A DNA stretch of 64,000 nucleotides from Nigrospora sphaerica (Eukaryota > Ascomycota > Sordariomycetes > Amphisphaeriales > Apiosporaceae): the NCBI GenBank assembly GCA_018287875.1, contig JAGVVL010000013.1, positions 434,001 through 498,000 on the forward strand, written 5' to 3'. This document shows, piece after piece, positions 46,338-57,600 of this stretch; position 1 is the first letter of the stretch, and each line of letters starts with the position of its first letter. A program made the translations under genes and the position numbers. The notes beneath the pieces are model-generated. The model was not told the DNA's origin. It ran no database searches and was given only the letters and a program-made list of their open reading frames with translations.

Positions 46338-47700
46338 ATGGTCGATTCACCACCCTCGAGGCAAAACGCGGGTGGTAGGAGGCGCTATAGGCCCGCCCCA
46401 CTCCCCGAGCCGTCACCTCCGGACTCAAGAACACCATCGCCAGACAGCATTACAGCACTTGGACGCAGTCCAGAGGATATACGCAGCACTATAGACGACT
46501 TCAAACGCTTCCTAGCTGGTGAAGTCAACATTGCGGCCTTAGCCGCAGTAGTTCAAGCCGCCATTCCGGTCCTAGAGACGGCGGCTAAGGAATCGGCCAA
46601 GGAATCGGACAACCAGCCCAGCGTCGAAAGACGTATTAATGCTATCGAGAACACGCTGCAAGCTATTTATAAGGAAATTAAAGCTCCTAAGACGTACGCT
46701 GCAGCCGCCACTGCCCCTACCGCCGCCCCGGCGCCTAGGGCCCCCCAGGTAGCCAAGACTCTGCCTCCTCGTCACGAACGGGAGGTAACGGTCAAGGCCG
46801 TAGGAACTGAAGGCCGCACCTACGAAGAGATCGTGCGGAAAGTCAACGCAGCAACAGGTAGAGAAACAGCAATAGCTACACGGAAGCTTCCTAGCGGAGA
46901 CTATGCTATTACCTGCAAGACAGTAGAAGAGAAGCGACAGCTAGAAACCGACCCGGCCTGGACCACCGAGGCCTTCGGAGAGAACGCCTCTATTTAGAAG
47001 AGAAAGATCCTAGTGGTGGCCTATAGCATCAACAAGGAGGCCGTAGAGACGAACCAAGGGCAGCTAAGAGTCCAACTCCGGAACCAGCCCGGCGGCCCTA
47101 TCGACGTCCTGGAGGCCAAGCTCCCTCGCAACGCTAAGACCTCGTTTAGGAAGGTCACGGCCCTATATATTGCAGTACCCACGGTTTAACAAGCGGAACA
47201 GCTATATCGAGACGGCCTTATTTGGCAGTATAGCTACTATCTATACGAGCCGTTCGCCGAAGGAGCACAGCTTAAGTAATACTACCACTGCTACTGTTAT
47301 AAACATATCGCCCGTGTCTGCCGCCACGCACGCAAGTGCGGGCTCTGCTCTTTAATAAAGTATGACGATAAAGAATACCTAGAAGCCGAGAATAAAAGCC
47401 GGTACTGCTGTTTAGCATGCTAAAGACCACACACTACATAGTCTAAGGAGTGTCCAGTCCGCCAAAAGCAGGTCCAGATCGCTAAGGCTGCTTATATCAC
47501 GAAACCGAAGGGATTCGTACTGCCCTCGTAAGAACCCACTAAGCCAACAGCCGAAGACTGGCAGATAGTACAGCCGCGAAAGCGTTAAGCAACTAGCTGC
47601 CGTACTAGAAGCACTGGCAGAGCCCGCAGCAGAACCCACGAAGAGACAGACGACATGGACATCGAAACACCGGAGTTAATATTAAACAGTATCCACGCTC
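46338..47700 (+). pseudogene. LINE-B copy 5 ORF1
   Basis: Open for 219 residues from MVDSPPSRQNAGG and then broken at 46995 by a TAG where copy 3 has CAG. Zinc knuckles near 47280-47440 have lost several cysteines. Same order as copy 3. Confidence 0.75.
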
Positions 47701-50700
47701 GACTATAACAGCACTAAGAATCCTACATTGGAACACGCAGAAAAGTAAGAAAGTATAGATCCCGGTAGTCGATGCTATCTCCGAAGAGTACGATATCCTG
47801 GCTATCCAAAAGCCCTAGCGAAACCTAAATATGCCGACCACCTACTACCCGAGATCCTCTCTATACTACCTACTTTACGCAACCGAGGGAGGTAGGGTAT
47901 ACATCTATATCAATAAGAAGTACACCCTAGCGCAATGGATATACAATGCGCAGCCAAATAAGTGTCGTATCACTATCTAACTACCAGACGGTCTTATAAC
48001 GGTTATTTATATATACTCGCCTCCTCCTGGGTCCACCAGCAGATCGGACCTGCCAGTTATCGAGGCCCTCTATAACGAACCCCAGCTAAGACGAACAGTC
48101 CTTGTAGGAGACTTCAACGTCCACCACCCCGTCTGGGGAGGCTACAACGTCCGATCCCATAGGGCAGCTGATAAGCTGCTCCAGCTAGCAGAATCCTGGA
48201 GACTCCAGCTGATCACTCCCCCTAGAACACCGACATGGACTCGAAGAGGGTGCATGGACTCCACGATCGACTTAGCGTGGGTCACGGACGATCTCCGAGC
48301 TGCCTACAACAGGTATGCCCCATTTGCTGGATCCGATCACCTCCCCTAGGTGATACACGTGGCTGGACCCCGTATAGACCGTCAAAACAGACCACGACGT
48401 AGCTAGAAAACAGCTGACTATAACCAGGCGAAGGCAGAAGCGGCACACCTACCACAGCCAGGGCGACTCGAGACACCAGAAAAAATCGATAGCTACACCG
48501 AAACGTTAACTAAGGAATTAACTTGGATAGCCGACCTAGTTGCCCCCCTCCACTACTCTAAAGGGAGAGGTAAAGCTTAGTGGAACCGCGAGATAGAAGA
48601 AGCTATAGAAAAGGAGCGAGGAGCTTAGCGGACATGGCTTTCCGATAAGACGGATGTAGCTTAGCGAGCCCTCCGGCAGTCAACTCTCTTAAAGAAGAAA
48701 GCAATCCGAGAAGCTAAGACGGCGTCCTGGAGACATATGCTCCACGAGGCGTCTAGCCAGCCAGCTGGTGTCTGGAATATTACGAGATAGGCAAGAACGG
48801 AAAGAGCAGTACCACCGTTACCCCCAGCAGTCCCTACACTCTACACACCGCGTGGCGAAGCAACGACCCATAAGGAGAAAACAGAGGCCTTCCAAGAGAC
48901 GTTCTATCCCCTCCCTAAGGCTACGTATACCGGCTTCCAAATAACGAACCGGCTCGCAGTGCCTCTCGATATAGACGGCAACGTGACAGCAGAACAAGTC
49001 TAAGACGTCCTTACTAAGGCAGGCCAGTGGAAGGCACCTAGACCAGACCAGCTTCCGAACGGATTTCTTAAACGCCTAGGAAAGCCCCTCTTCTAGGCCT
49101 TGGCCTCCCTAGCGGAAGCGTGCTGGTATATAGGATACTATCTAAGAGCGTTCCGTAAAGCAGTCACCGTTATCCTCCGGAAGCCAGGAAAGCAGCCAAA
49201 CAAGTACCACCAAGCCAGCAGATAGAGACCTATCGCGCTGCTTAACACTATAGGGAAAGCGATCGAGAGCCTACTAGCGCAATAGCTAGCTAGCTTTACC
49301 GAAGAGAACAGACTGCTCCCGGACGAACAGATGGGCAACCGGAAAGGCCGCTCCACGGAAACGGCCTTGCGGTTGCTAACAGACCTAGTCCGCATAGCCT
49401 GGAAATATAGAGGCGCAGCAACCCTTCTATTGCTAAATATTTCGGGCGCTTTCGACTCGGTCGACTATAGAAGGCTTCTTGCTAACCTGCGAGCGCTAAG
49501 AGTCCTTATATGGACTATCAGCTAGATCCGAAGCTTCCTATTTAACCAGTCCACGACGCTATTCTTCGACGGCCAGGAATCGGACAAGATACTAGTCTTG
49601 GTAGGCGTCCCGTAGGGCTCACCCCTATCGCCTATCCTCTTCTGCCTCTATATAGCCGGCCTTTATAAGGCTCTCCACGCTATACTAAGGATAGCTACTA
49701 TAGCCTTCGCAGACAACACAAACCTCGTGGGCTTCGGTTTAAACCCCGAGCAGACCTGCGAGCGACTAGAAGCCGCTCACAGGATCTGTAAGGAATAGGC
49801 AGTCAGCCATGGTATAACCTTTACAGTCTAGAAATATCACCTAGTCCACTTCTCTCGAAGACGGAAAGGTCCGGACACGAAGATAGCCTTAGAAGGGCAC
49901 GAAATCGAACCAGAAGACTCCTGCCGCGTCCTTAGCATCCAGGTGGATAGACGTCTCCGCTGGGACATCCACATCCAGTCGATATCGAAGAAGATGGCGA
50001 CGCAGGTCTATGCTCTAAATCGGATAGCCGGCTCGATATAGGGTGCGTCTCTCCAGCGAGCCCGCCAAGTCTATACAGCCGTTGTACGGTCTGCAATAGG
50101 CTATGGAGCTTCAGAGTGGCACCGCCAGATCTCGAAAAATAGAGCCAAGGCACTCAACGACGTCCAGACAGAGTGCCTCCGAAAGGTCACAGGAGCTTTC
50201 AAAGCCACGGCCACCGCAGTACTAGAAACGGAAGCTTACGTGTCCCCCTTAAACACGTGGCTCAACAGAAGGGTGGCGGCATCGGAAGAGAGGCTCCAAC
50301 AGCCGCGTATCGCATCACTCATCCAAGCGAGATGCGAAAGCGCAGCTAGATGGATCCTAACAAGACCAACTCGCCGGCGTAGACCGAAAGGCCCCGACGC
50401 TCCCGATCGTAAGAGGTGGCTAGACGAATAGCTAGCTGGAGACTCAGCATATAAGGCTGAGGAGAGAGACTGGCTTTAAAGATAGCAACAAGCGTAGCAA
50501 AATCGAACAGCACGAACCCCGGCAGCAACTAAGATACCGCTAGACAAGCACGTCCTCAAGCTCTATAAAGGACTCCATAAGGCCGAGAGCTCTATCCTTA
50601 TCTAAGCGAGGACTGGCAAGATTGGGCTGCGAGACTTCCTTTTTAAACGTAGGGTCCTAGGCTTCGATAGCCCCTGGTGCGTCTGCGGTCAGGGCAGGGA

Positions 50701-51070
50701 GACCGTCTGGCATATCCTCGTTTTCTGCCCACGGGAAAGAGAAAGACGAGAGCATCTCGTCTAAGCTCTAGGAGGACCGGTAAACACGGACAGGATGCTC
50801 GACACCCCAGGAAAAGCAGGAATTATCGCAAGATAGCTACTCCGCTCCGGAAGGCTGGACATGTTCCAGCTAGCGAATCAACTTATCAGCTAGGAAGCGG
50901 GCGCGCTGAGCCCGATCTCGGTATAGCAGGTCAAAGAGTAGATAGAAGCGGTACGACGCAGCGGAACCTAGGTTTTTCACCCGGCCGGACGTTAGCCCGG
51001 AACGGTTTTCCTAGGCTAAGATGCGCAGGGGGTCCTCATGGCCTAAATAGGTCGCTAGGTGTAAGAATAA
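47701..51070 (+). pseudogene. LINE-B copy 5 ORF2
   Basis: Endonuclease from ILHWNTQK near 47720, GDFNVHHPVWGGYN near 48110 and GSDHLP near 48330. RT from about 48960 to 50030, with NRKGRSTETALRLL and AFADN near 49705. C-terminal CVCGQGRETVWHILVFC near 50680-50730. Numerous TAG/TAA stops. Confidence 0.75.
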
Positions 51071-51106
51071 TAAATATATAAATAATAAATAAATAGTATA
51101 GCCTAC

Positions 51107-51340
51107 AATAACTAGCAGACAATTCGCCTTATAATTGGTAGTAGCAAAAGGATATCTACTAAGCTACATTATATAGATATCCATAACTTATAACTACATT
51201 AAGAATATACTCGAGGAGCGTTCTAATTAACGTATCTTATTATAAAGGATATATTAGCCGACAGATTAATAAAGAACCTAAGTAAGGCAACGTTTAAGCA
51301 CTTCAAGACCCTTTTTAACTTATAAGATATACGATAAGCA
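51107..51340 (+). pseudogene. Copia RNase H, end of pol after the LINE
   Basis: Continues the frame cut at 46224: DNQQTIRLIV, then DILADRLIKNLSK and FKHFKTLFNL, the typical end of a copia RNase H. Broken by several stops. The next 1.6 kb to the purine tract is not pol. Confidence 0.7.
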
Positions 51341-52016
51341 ACGGTGAAGTAAGAGAAGGCTATTAAGAGTTAAAACAGTTTAATTCCGGGGGCCCAGCTA
51401 ACTAGGACACCCCCTTAACTAACTAGCAGCGGGCAAAATATATAAAGTAATACTGGGTATTAGCCTTAATAAGCGAAACAATAAAAAGATATCCGGGCTT
51501 TCGCTTTATAGGCCTTACACTTTTACTCCTCCTCCTCGCCGCCCTCGACCTCGTTCTTTACGAGGTCCGATAAGTCGGCTAAGATATCGGCTAGCGATTC
51601 GCTAGCCTACTATGCCTCCTCGTGAGCGACGGAGGCGGCGCTAACGTCGATAGAGGCGACGCCCTTTCCCTTCTTACCCTTCTTGCTGATCTTCTTTCGG
51701 CCCGGAAGGGTGCTCTCGGATAACGTGTCCGGCTCCGGGGAAAGGGGAGGAGCGTTAGCGGGGGCAGCAGAAGCAACACCGGATAACAAATAGTGGTCGC
51801 CTATATTAGCAATCTTTAAAAGTATATATATAATAACGCGAAGATTATCGACTAGCGCTTATAGCTTATTAATATAGATTTAGAGCGACAATAGTTAAAG
51901 CATTTACTTAGCAGTACTGATTTACAGGGCGTAAAAAGGCTTAAAAGAGGTGATAAGCCGGAGTTTATATAGCCTCTGGGAGCTCTCTATAGTTATAAAA
52001 GACGTTAACACTAAGT
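51341..52016. other. Copia 3' region downstream of pol
   Basis: AT-rich, RIP-type sequence with a GC-richer pocket at 51530-51780. Read on the minus strand, that pocket gives an Ala/Pro/Ser-rich and Lys-rich low-complexity peptide (LPGRKKISKKGKKGKG). It may be the decayed 3' continuation of the antisense gene at 52017-52476. No clear gene. Confidence 0.4.
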
Positions 52017-52476
52017 TTATAGCTTAAAAGGAGAGACCACATACGTGTGATTGTGGTGTACACAATTAAAGCACCGGGAGCTGCCCGTAAGAGTAGTGCC
52101 GTGGCAGTGGCCACGAGGGCCCCGTAGGAGCGACAGCGTGCACTGCTCGCACGGAGTGAAGCGAGCAGCCCCCTTAGTGCGCCGCAGGGCGGCCTCGGAA
52201 CGTTGCTCGGCGAGCTTATCGAGCTTGCTGGCAGCCTTGGCAGCACGCTTCTTCTTGTTGTGACGGCGCAGGAGCTCCCTGGCGCGCGCGACCTCCGAGT
52301 CGGACTCGTCGTCGCTGCTGGAGGGGACCTCCACGCGCTCCTTCTCATGGGTGCGGCCAGGGGGCTTACCTGCACCGCTGTCGCCAGGAGGCAGACCACC
52401 GGAAGAGGACGAAACAGCTACACGATGTCAGTGGCGGCTATGGAGAAGTCCTGAGGAGATACTGACCGGCGGACAT
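52017..52476 (-). CDS. Small basic/acidic protein with CxxC...CxxC motif, antisense inside copia
   Basis: Two exons, 52476-52467 and 52417-52017, separated by a 49-nt intron (GTCAGT, CTGAC branch site, GTAG end), give 136 residues starting MSAAVSSSSGG. An acidic run SSSDDESDSE (about 37-46) precedes a highly basic helix rich in KK and R (50-85). Then comes PCEQC, a Cys at GHCHG, and CFNCVHHNH, a possible zinc-binding CxxC-C-CxxC-H arrangement. Not a family I can name; similar small Cys proteins occur in fungal genomes next to transposons. The ATG is preceded by CACCACCACC. The segment 52040-52720 is GC-rich and unmutated, although it lies inside a RIP-mutated retroelement. Possibly a captured host gene or a domesticated extra gene. 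Confidence 0.5.
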
Positions 52477-52941
52477 GGTGGTGGTGGTGATGGCGTCGGA
52501 TGGGAGAGACCTCGACCAGCGAGGTGGATGTATGTGTGTGTGCGCGCACGCAAGAAGGCTTCACGAGCGACAGTCAGCATCACCGTCGCCAACGAAGCTG
52601 GCGAGATAACAGATGGGGAGACACACGACGATTTAAGGATGGATAAGAAAAGAAACAGGAACACGGGCGCAGCCAGCGATAGACTCCAGCTACTAATGCT
52701 GTCCGCAGCCTCTAAGGCTCAATACCTAGCGCGAACAATAGCATCTCGAATAATGATGTCGCTTAAGAGGACTAGCTATTATCCTTACCTTAAAGATAAT
52801 TGAACCGTAACTAACGCTTTATAAGATAACTAGTAAGCTACTAACCGAGCCAAAACTACAGGGACAATTAAACCCTTATATAGGAATCGGTATAAGCAGC
52901 TAAAGGAGACTAACAAAGGGCCAGCGAGTGATGGAACGTCT
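52477..52941. other. GC-rich to AT-rich segment upstream of the antisense gene
   Basis: The probable promoter side of the antisense gene is CT-rich when read on the minus strand, with a TG/CA microsatellite near 52525. It then grades into RIP-type DNA up to the copia purine tract. No other gene recognised. Confidence 0.4.
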
Positions 52942-52953
52942 GCTAAGGGGGTG
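52942..52953 (+). promoter_or_regulatory. Copia polypurine tract
   Basis: GCTAAGGGGGTG lies directly before the 3' LTR. Purine tracts at this place prime plus-strand DNA synthesis in LTR retroelements. Confidence 0.65.
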
Positions 52954-53152
52954 TGTGGCAATATAAGGCTATCACTAGTTTCGCCCCTGAGATCACGTAA
53001 GGAGCTACTAGTACCTGCAGTAGGTCCTATGGAGCATGTGGGGAGCGGTCCCCAGCTACGAGTATATAGTCTGCTATCCCTGGCACTTTCTTTTGTCCTT
53101 TCTAATGGATAACCTTGAACCTTTCGCTTCCCACGCCTCCTTCAGTGCGACA
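52954..53152 (+). repeat. Copia 3' LTR, 199 bp
   Basis: TGTGGCAATATAAGGC to GTGCGACA. Nearly identical to the 5' LTR (split by Tc1) and to the outer solo LTR. Contains TATATAG near 53064, a possible promoter element. Followed by the GCTAT duplication. Confidence 0.88.
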
Positions 53153-53157
53153 GCTAT

Positions 53158-54319
53158 CTTCTTCGATATCGACTAGATATAGATGTCCTAGCGGAGACGT
53201 CTATTTACCTGGATACTAAGGACATAGTAAGAGTCTTCTAGTTCGATTTCGTAACCTTCTAAGGCTATCTTCATATCCGGATCTTTCCGTCTTCGAGAGA
53301 AGTGGACTAAGTGATATTTCTAGACTGCGAAGGTTATACCGTAGCTAACTGCCCATTCTTTACAGATCCTGTAAGCGGCTTCTAGCTGCTTATAGGTCTA
53401 CTCGGGGTTTAAACTGAAGCCTATAAGGTTTGTGTCATCTATAAAGGCTATAGTAGCTATCCCAAGTATAGCGTAGAGAGCCTTATAAAGACTAGCTATA
53501 TAAAAGCAGAAAAGGATAGGCGATAAGAGTGAGCCCTATAGGACGCCTACTGGGACTAGGATCTCGTCCGATTCTTAGCCGTCAAAGAATAGTATCGTGG
53601 ACCGGTTAAATAGGAAGCTTCGGATCCAGCTAATAGTCTATATAGGGACCCTCAGCGCTCGCAGGTTAGCAATAAGCCTTCCATAGTCGATAGAGTCGAA
53701 AGCGCCCAAGATGTCAGCGAAAAAAGGGTTACTACGCCTCTATACTTCCAGGCTGTATAGACCAGGTCCATTAGCAGCCGTAGGGCCGTTTCCGTAGAGC
53801 GGCCCTTTCGGTTCCCTATCTGTTCGTCTAGGAGCAGCCCATTCTCCTCGGCGAAGCTAGCTAGCTGTTGCGCTAGCAGGCTCTCGATTACCTTCCCTAT
53901 AGTGTTAAGTAGGGCGATAGGTCTCCATCCGCCGGCTTGGTGGTACTCGTTTAGCTGCTTTCCTGGTTTCCGGAGGATAACGGTCACTGCTTTACGGAAC
54001 GCTGTTAGGTGGTATCCTATACTCCAGCATGCTTCCGCTAGGGAGGCCAAGGCCTGGAAGAGGGGCTTTCCTAAGCGCTTAAGGAATCCGTTCGGAAGCT
54101 GGTCTGGCCCAGGCGCCTTCCACTGGCCTACTTTAGTGAGGACGTCTTGGACTTGTTCTGCTGTCACGTTGCTGTCCATATTGAGAGGCGCTGCGAGCCG
54201 ATTCGTTGTTCGGAAGCCAGTGTGCGTAGCCTTAGGGAGGGGATAGAACCTCTCTTGGAAGGCCTCTGTTTTCTCCTTATGGGTCGTTGCTTCGCCACGC
54301 GCTGTGTAGAGCGTAGGGA
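53158..54319 (-). mobile_element. LINE-B copy 4, 5'-truncated remainder
   Basis: Continues exactly where 38905 stopped, as shown by comparison with LINE-B copy 2 around 23187. It holds part of the RT on the minus strand (53652-54179 is open: KAPGPDQLPNGFL, WRPIALLNTIGK). It ends at 54319, corresponding to about 2.6 kb into a full-length element, so the 5' half was never copied. Confidence 0.85.
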
Positions 54320-54333
54320 CCAGCTACGAGTAT

Positions 54334-54420
54334 ATAGTCTGCTATGTCTGGCCCTTTCTTTTGTCCTTTCTAATGGATAATCTTGAACCTTTCGCTTCCC
54401 ACGCCTCCTTCAGTGCGACA
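54334..54420 (+). mobile_element. Outer copia-family solo LTR, right part
   Basis: ATAGTCTGC onward to GTGCGACA at 54420, completing the LTR begun at 37701. TTATA follows, matching TTACA at 37696-37700. Confidence 0.82.
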
Positions 54421-54695
54421 TTATATTTATAAAGACTTTTAAATCTTGACTTAACAAAAAATACTCTACTAATTTAAGTATATATCAATTACCGTTTAAA
54501 ATCCCCTATTGAATATTATAAGAAAACTAATAACTTTGAACCTGTGCGCTTAATCTCAAGAGCCTACGGGCCACGTGAATAACACTATCGCCGGTTGTGG
54601 GCCTGCAGCGGCCTCTTGATACACGCCTTAACTTCAGCGGGCAGTATTAACTACGCGCCTCGTCCACGCCCTTGCCCGGCCTCTCTAGCGGCCGA
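54421..54695. other. 3' flank of the FAS alpha gene
   Basis: AT-rich next to the nest, then GC-rich next to the gene. All three minus frames were read for a PPT domain; none resembles one. No gene seen. Confidence 0.5.
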
Positions 54696-57600
54696 CTAAG
54701 GGAACTCGCGGCGGGCGCGGGGGTCCATAAGAAAGTCGTAGCCATCGCCGGCGTAGGGTGGGTGGTTGTGCGGCCGGAAGAGGCCCTGGCCGTGGAGGCC
54801 GCGGTCGAGGGCGCGGGCGGCGGCGCGGGCGCGGCGGGTCTGCTTGGCGCGGTACTCGTGGTAGCGGGCGGGGCCGAGGGCGGCGAGGAGGTAGCGCGGG
54901 TGGACGATAAGGGCCTGGGCGCCCTTCTGGCCGAAGCCGAACGAGTTGACGGTGAAGGCTTTCATCTGGGGGCGCGGAAGCGCCACGTTGGCGTGCGCCA
55001 GCAGCACCGTCTCGTGCGCCGCGAGGGCGCCGTCGATGTCGTCGGCGTTGCGGTTGCCCGGCACCACGCCGGCGTGCAGCGCCTGCAGCCCGCCGTTGAG
55101 CGCGTAGGCGCCCGAGGCGCCGAGCCCGTGGCCGATAACCGACTTCTGCGCCACTGTGAGCAGCGGATTGCCCGGGTGTCGCCCGAGGTGGCGCATCTGC
55201 AGGTCCAGCGTCGCGCACTCGTTGGTGTCGTTGAGCTTCGTCGCCGTCCCGTGCAGGCTGGCGAAGGTGATGTCATCCACCGTCAGCCCGAAGACCGACA
55301 GCGCGCCGGCCAACGGCGAAACGTCGGCGCTGTGGCGCCAGTACTCCTGCCCCAGCGCCCGTCGCACCGCCCTCTTCTCGACCGCCGCCGCCGTCTGCAG
55401 CGTCGCCGCCCAGCCCGCGCCGCCGTCGGGCGTCGCCGCTGTCGCCGCCGCCTCGACCTGCCGGTGCGTGCGCGCGTCGATGTCGGCCAGCGCGGCGCGA
55501 AGCAGTCGCGCTCGCGCCGCCGGCGCCATGAGGCCGCCCATGCCGCCCGCCACGGGGCCGGCCGGCTGCTTGGCCGCCGTGAGCACGCCGCGGCCGGGCG
55601 CGGGCACCGAACGGCCCAGCTTGTCGGCCGCCATGTGCGTCATGGCGACGACGCCGTAGATGGGGAGGCCCATCTCGAGCGCAAGGCTCGCACTCGCGAC
55701 GACCTGCACGCCGATGCCTTCGCCCAGCACGAAGCCGCCGCGCGTGCTCGTGAAGGGGCGCGACATTTCGCCGAACGCTCGGCCGGCGCGGGCATCGTCA
55801 GCGTTGTCGATGATGGCGCCCATCTCGCCGAACTCGTAGTAGATGGGCCGCGTGAAGATGTCGTAGCCGCCGGCGAGGCACACGCGCGTGCGGCCGCTGC
55901 TGATGAGCTCGCAGGCCGTGTCGAGCGACTCGAGCGACGTGGCGCAGGTTCCGGCGCCGGTCTTGATGGGTCCGGCCGCCGACAGCAGCAGCAGGTTCAC
56001 CCAAGCCGCCGCGGTGCCGACGAAGGCCTCGGAGAGGTTGTCGGCCGGCAGCTCGCGGTTCAGCAGCCGGTGCTCGTGCACGCGCCGCATGGCGGGCAGG
56101 CCGCCGGCGCCCGAGCCGAGGCAGTTGCCCACTTCGGCCACGTGTATGTACTTGTAAAGCTCGTAGACGTCGGTGACGCCGGCGCACAGGAACGCCTCGA
56201 CGGCGCACACAAGCGCGTACAGGCCCGGCTTGTCCGTCTGCGCCGCCACGTCCGCTGGCACGCCGTAACGTGTCGCGTCCCAGCCCGGCGGCACCTGCGC
56301 CGCCACGAAGTAGTTCGAGTTGAGCGCCTTGGGCACGAAGATGGTGGCGCCGCGGCGCACGCGCACGCGCGCCGACCCGCCCTCGTCGGCGAGCACCTCG
56401 ACGGCGTCGCCGTGGCGTGTCCGCAGCTCCGCCGCCGACTGTGACGAGCAGTCGAACGGTGGCAGGTCCTCCTGCATGCCCACCTCGTGCAGCATCTCCC
56501 GTAGTCGCGGGTCAGCGTTGTCGTAGGCCTCACCCTGGTTTTCGATGAGCCGGATGCCCGTGTGCGCCATAATGTGCGCCTCGTACTTGGCCTTGACCTC
56601 AGCATCCTTGATGGGCGCGCCTGAGGCGCACTCGACCCAGCCGGGCCCTTGCGCCCGCCCCTGTGCCGTGCGGTGCCGCTCGTACCGGATGAAGCCCATC
56701 ATCCACGCCAGCTCGACGCAGCCCTCGAGCGAGAAGTGGCCTTGGGCCTCGAGCTCCCACCGCGTGCGCGAGCTGCCCGCCGATCCCAGCTCGGCGAAAC
56801 CCGTGATAACCACCATCGAGTCCAGGTCGAAGAGATCCTCGAAGTCGGCAGCGTTGACGGGGACGGCGTCCTCGTAGTGTTCCGGCAGCACGGGCTCGGG
56901 CGCCGAGCGCCGCACGCGCCGTTCCGACGGTGCTAGCGCGGCGCCGCCACCGCCGTTGGCGCCGGCTGCCGCCTCGGGGACCATGGCCGCATCCTGGTCT
57001 GCCTCGAGCCGGAGCTGCTTTCTGATGGCGATTCGGTCCTCGAAAGACCGACGTATGTCGGCTACGTGATGGCCGAGGTTCGGGATGGTGTGGAGGCCGC
57101 CGCTGAAGTCACATAGCATCGGCGTCAGGTTGCTGGCCTCGGTCAGATCGGGCGTCATGAGCAATGCGAGGAGCGTGGCCATCTCTTCGGCCGAGAAAGT
57201 CCGCACGCCGAGCTCCTCGATGGCGGCGGCGTACATGTTGTTGCTCTTCATGAGCCCCGTGCCGCGCGCCCAGCCCATGCGCACGCCGCAGACGCCCATG
57301 GCGTCACCCCATGGCTCGCTTTCGACCTTCTTCAGCAGCGCCTCGAGCGCGAGCTTACCCTCGGCGTACAGCCCGTCGTTTCCGAACTGGCCGTGGTTGG
57401 GCGAGAGAGGCACGAGAACCTGCGTCGAGTGGTTGACGACGCGCCGCCGGCGCTTCGACGCCACGATATGGCCCATGAGTCGCACCGTGTTGGTGAGCAT
57501 GACGCGCAGCGCGAGCTCCGAGACCGAGTCTACGTCCTCAATGTTTTTGCCATTAGCCGAGACGGCCGCAAAGGGGACCAGATGGTCAATCTCCCAGCCC

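Larger units (their letters stand above)
46225..51093 (+). mobile_element. LINE-B copy 5, inserted in copia RNase H region
   Basis: Full-length LINE-B, 4.87 kb, flanked by TAGTATAGCCTAC at 46212-46224 and 51094-51106. The tail is a degenerate AAT/AAAT run. ORF1 starts at 46338 and stays open to 46997 (220 codons); it carries a short tandem duplication (KESAKESD) not seen in other copies. ORF2 is broken by many stops. RT FADN near 49712 shows one catalytic Asp changed to Asn. Moderately RIP-mutated and inactive. Confidence 0.88.
38906..53152 (+). mobile_element. Ty1/copia LTR retrotransposon, full-length, with four nested insertions
   Basis: Flanked by GCTAT at 38901-38905 and 53153-53157, where LINE-B copy 4 would otherwise be continuous. 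5' LTR at 38906-40486, 3' LTR at 52954-53152. A tRNA-type primer site at 40487 and a purine tract at 52942-52953 complete the element. Internal order is gag, protease, integrase, RT and RNase H, which is copia order. It contains a Tc1 element, a TRIM-like element, LINE-B copy 5 and a GC-rich antisense gene. Coding parts are destroyed by RIP-type stops. Confidence 0.85.

Noticed and set aside
52351..52803. Plus-strand 150-codon frame in the copia 3' region
   Set aside because: It runs antisense over the better-supported spliced minus gene and has no domain or splice support.
54672..56444. 590-codon open frame on the plus strand
   Set aside because: Antisense shadow of the GC-rich FAS alpha gene; composed of Arg, Ala, Gly and Val without domain structure.
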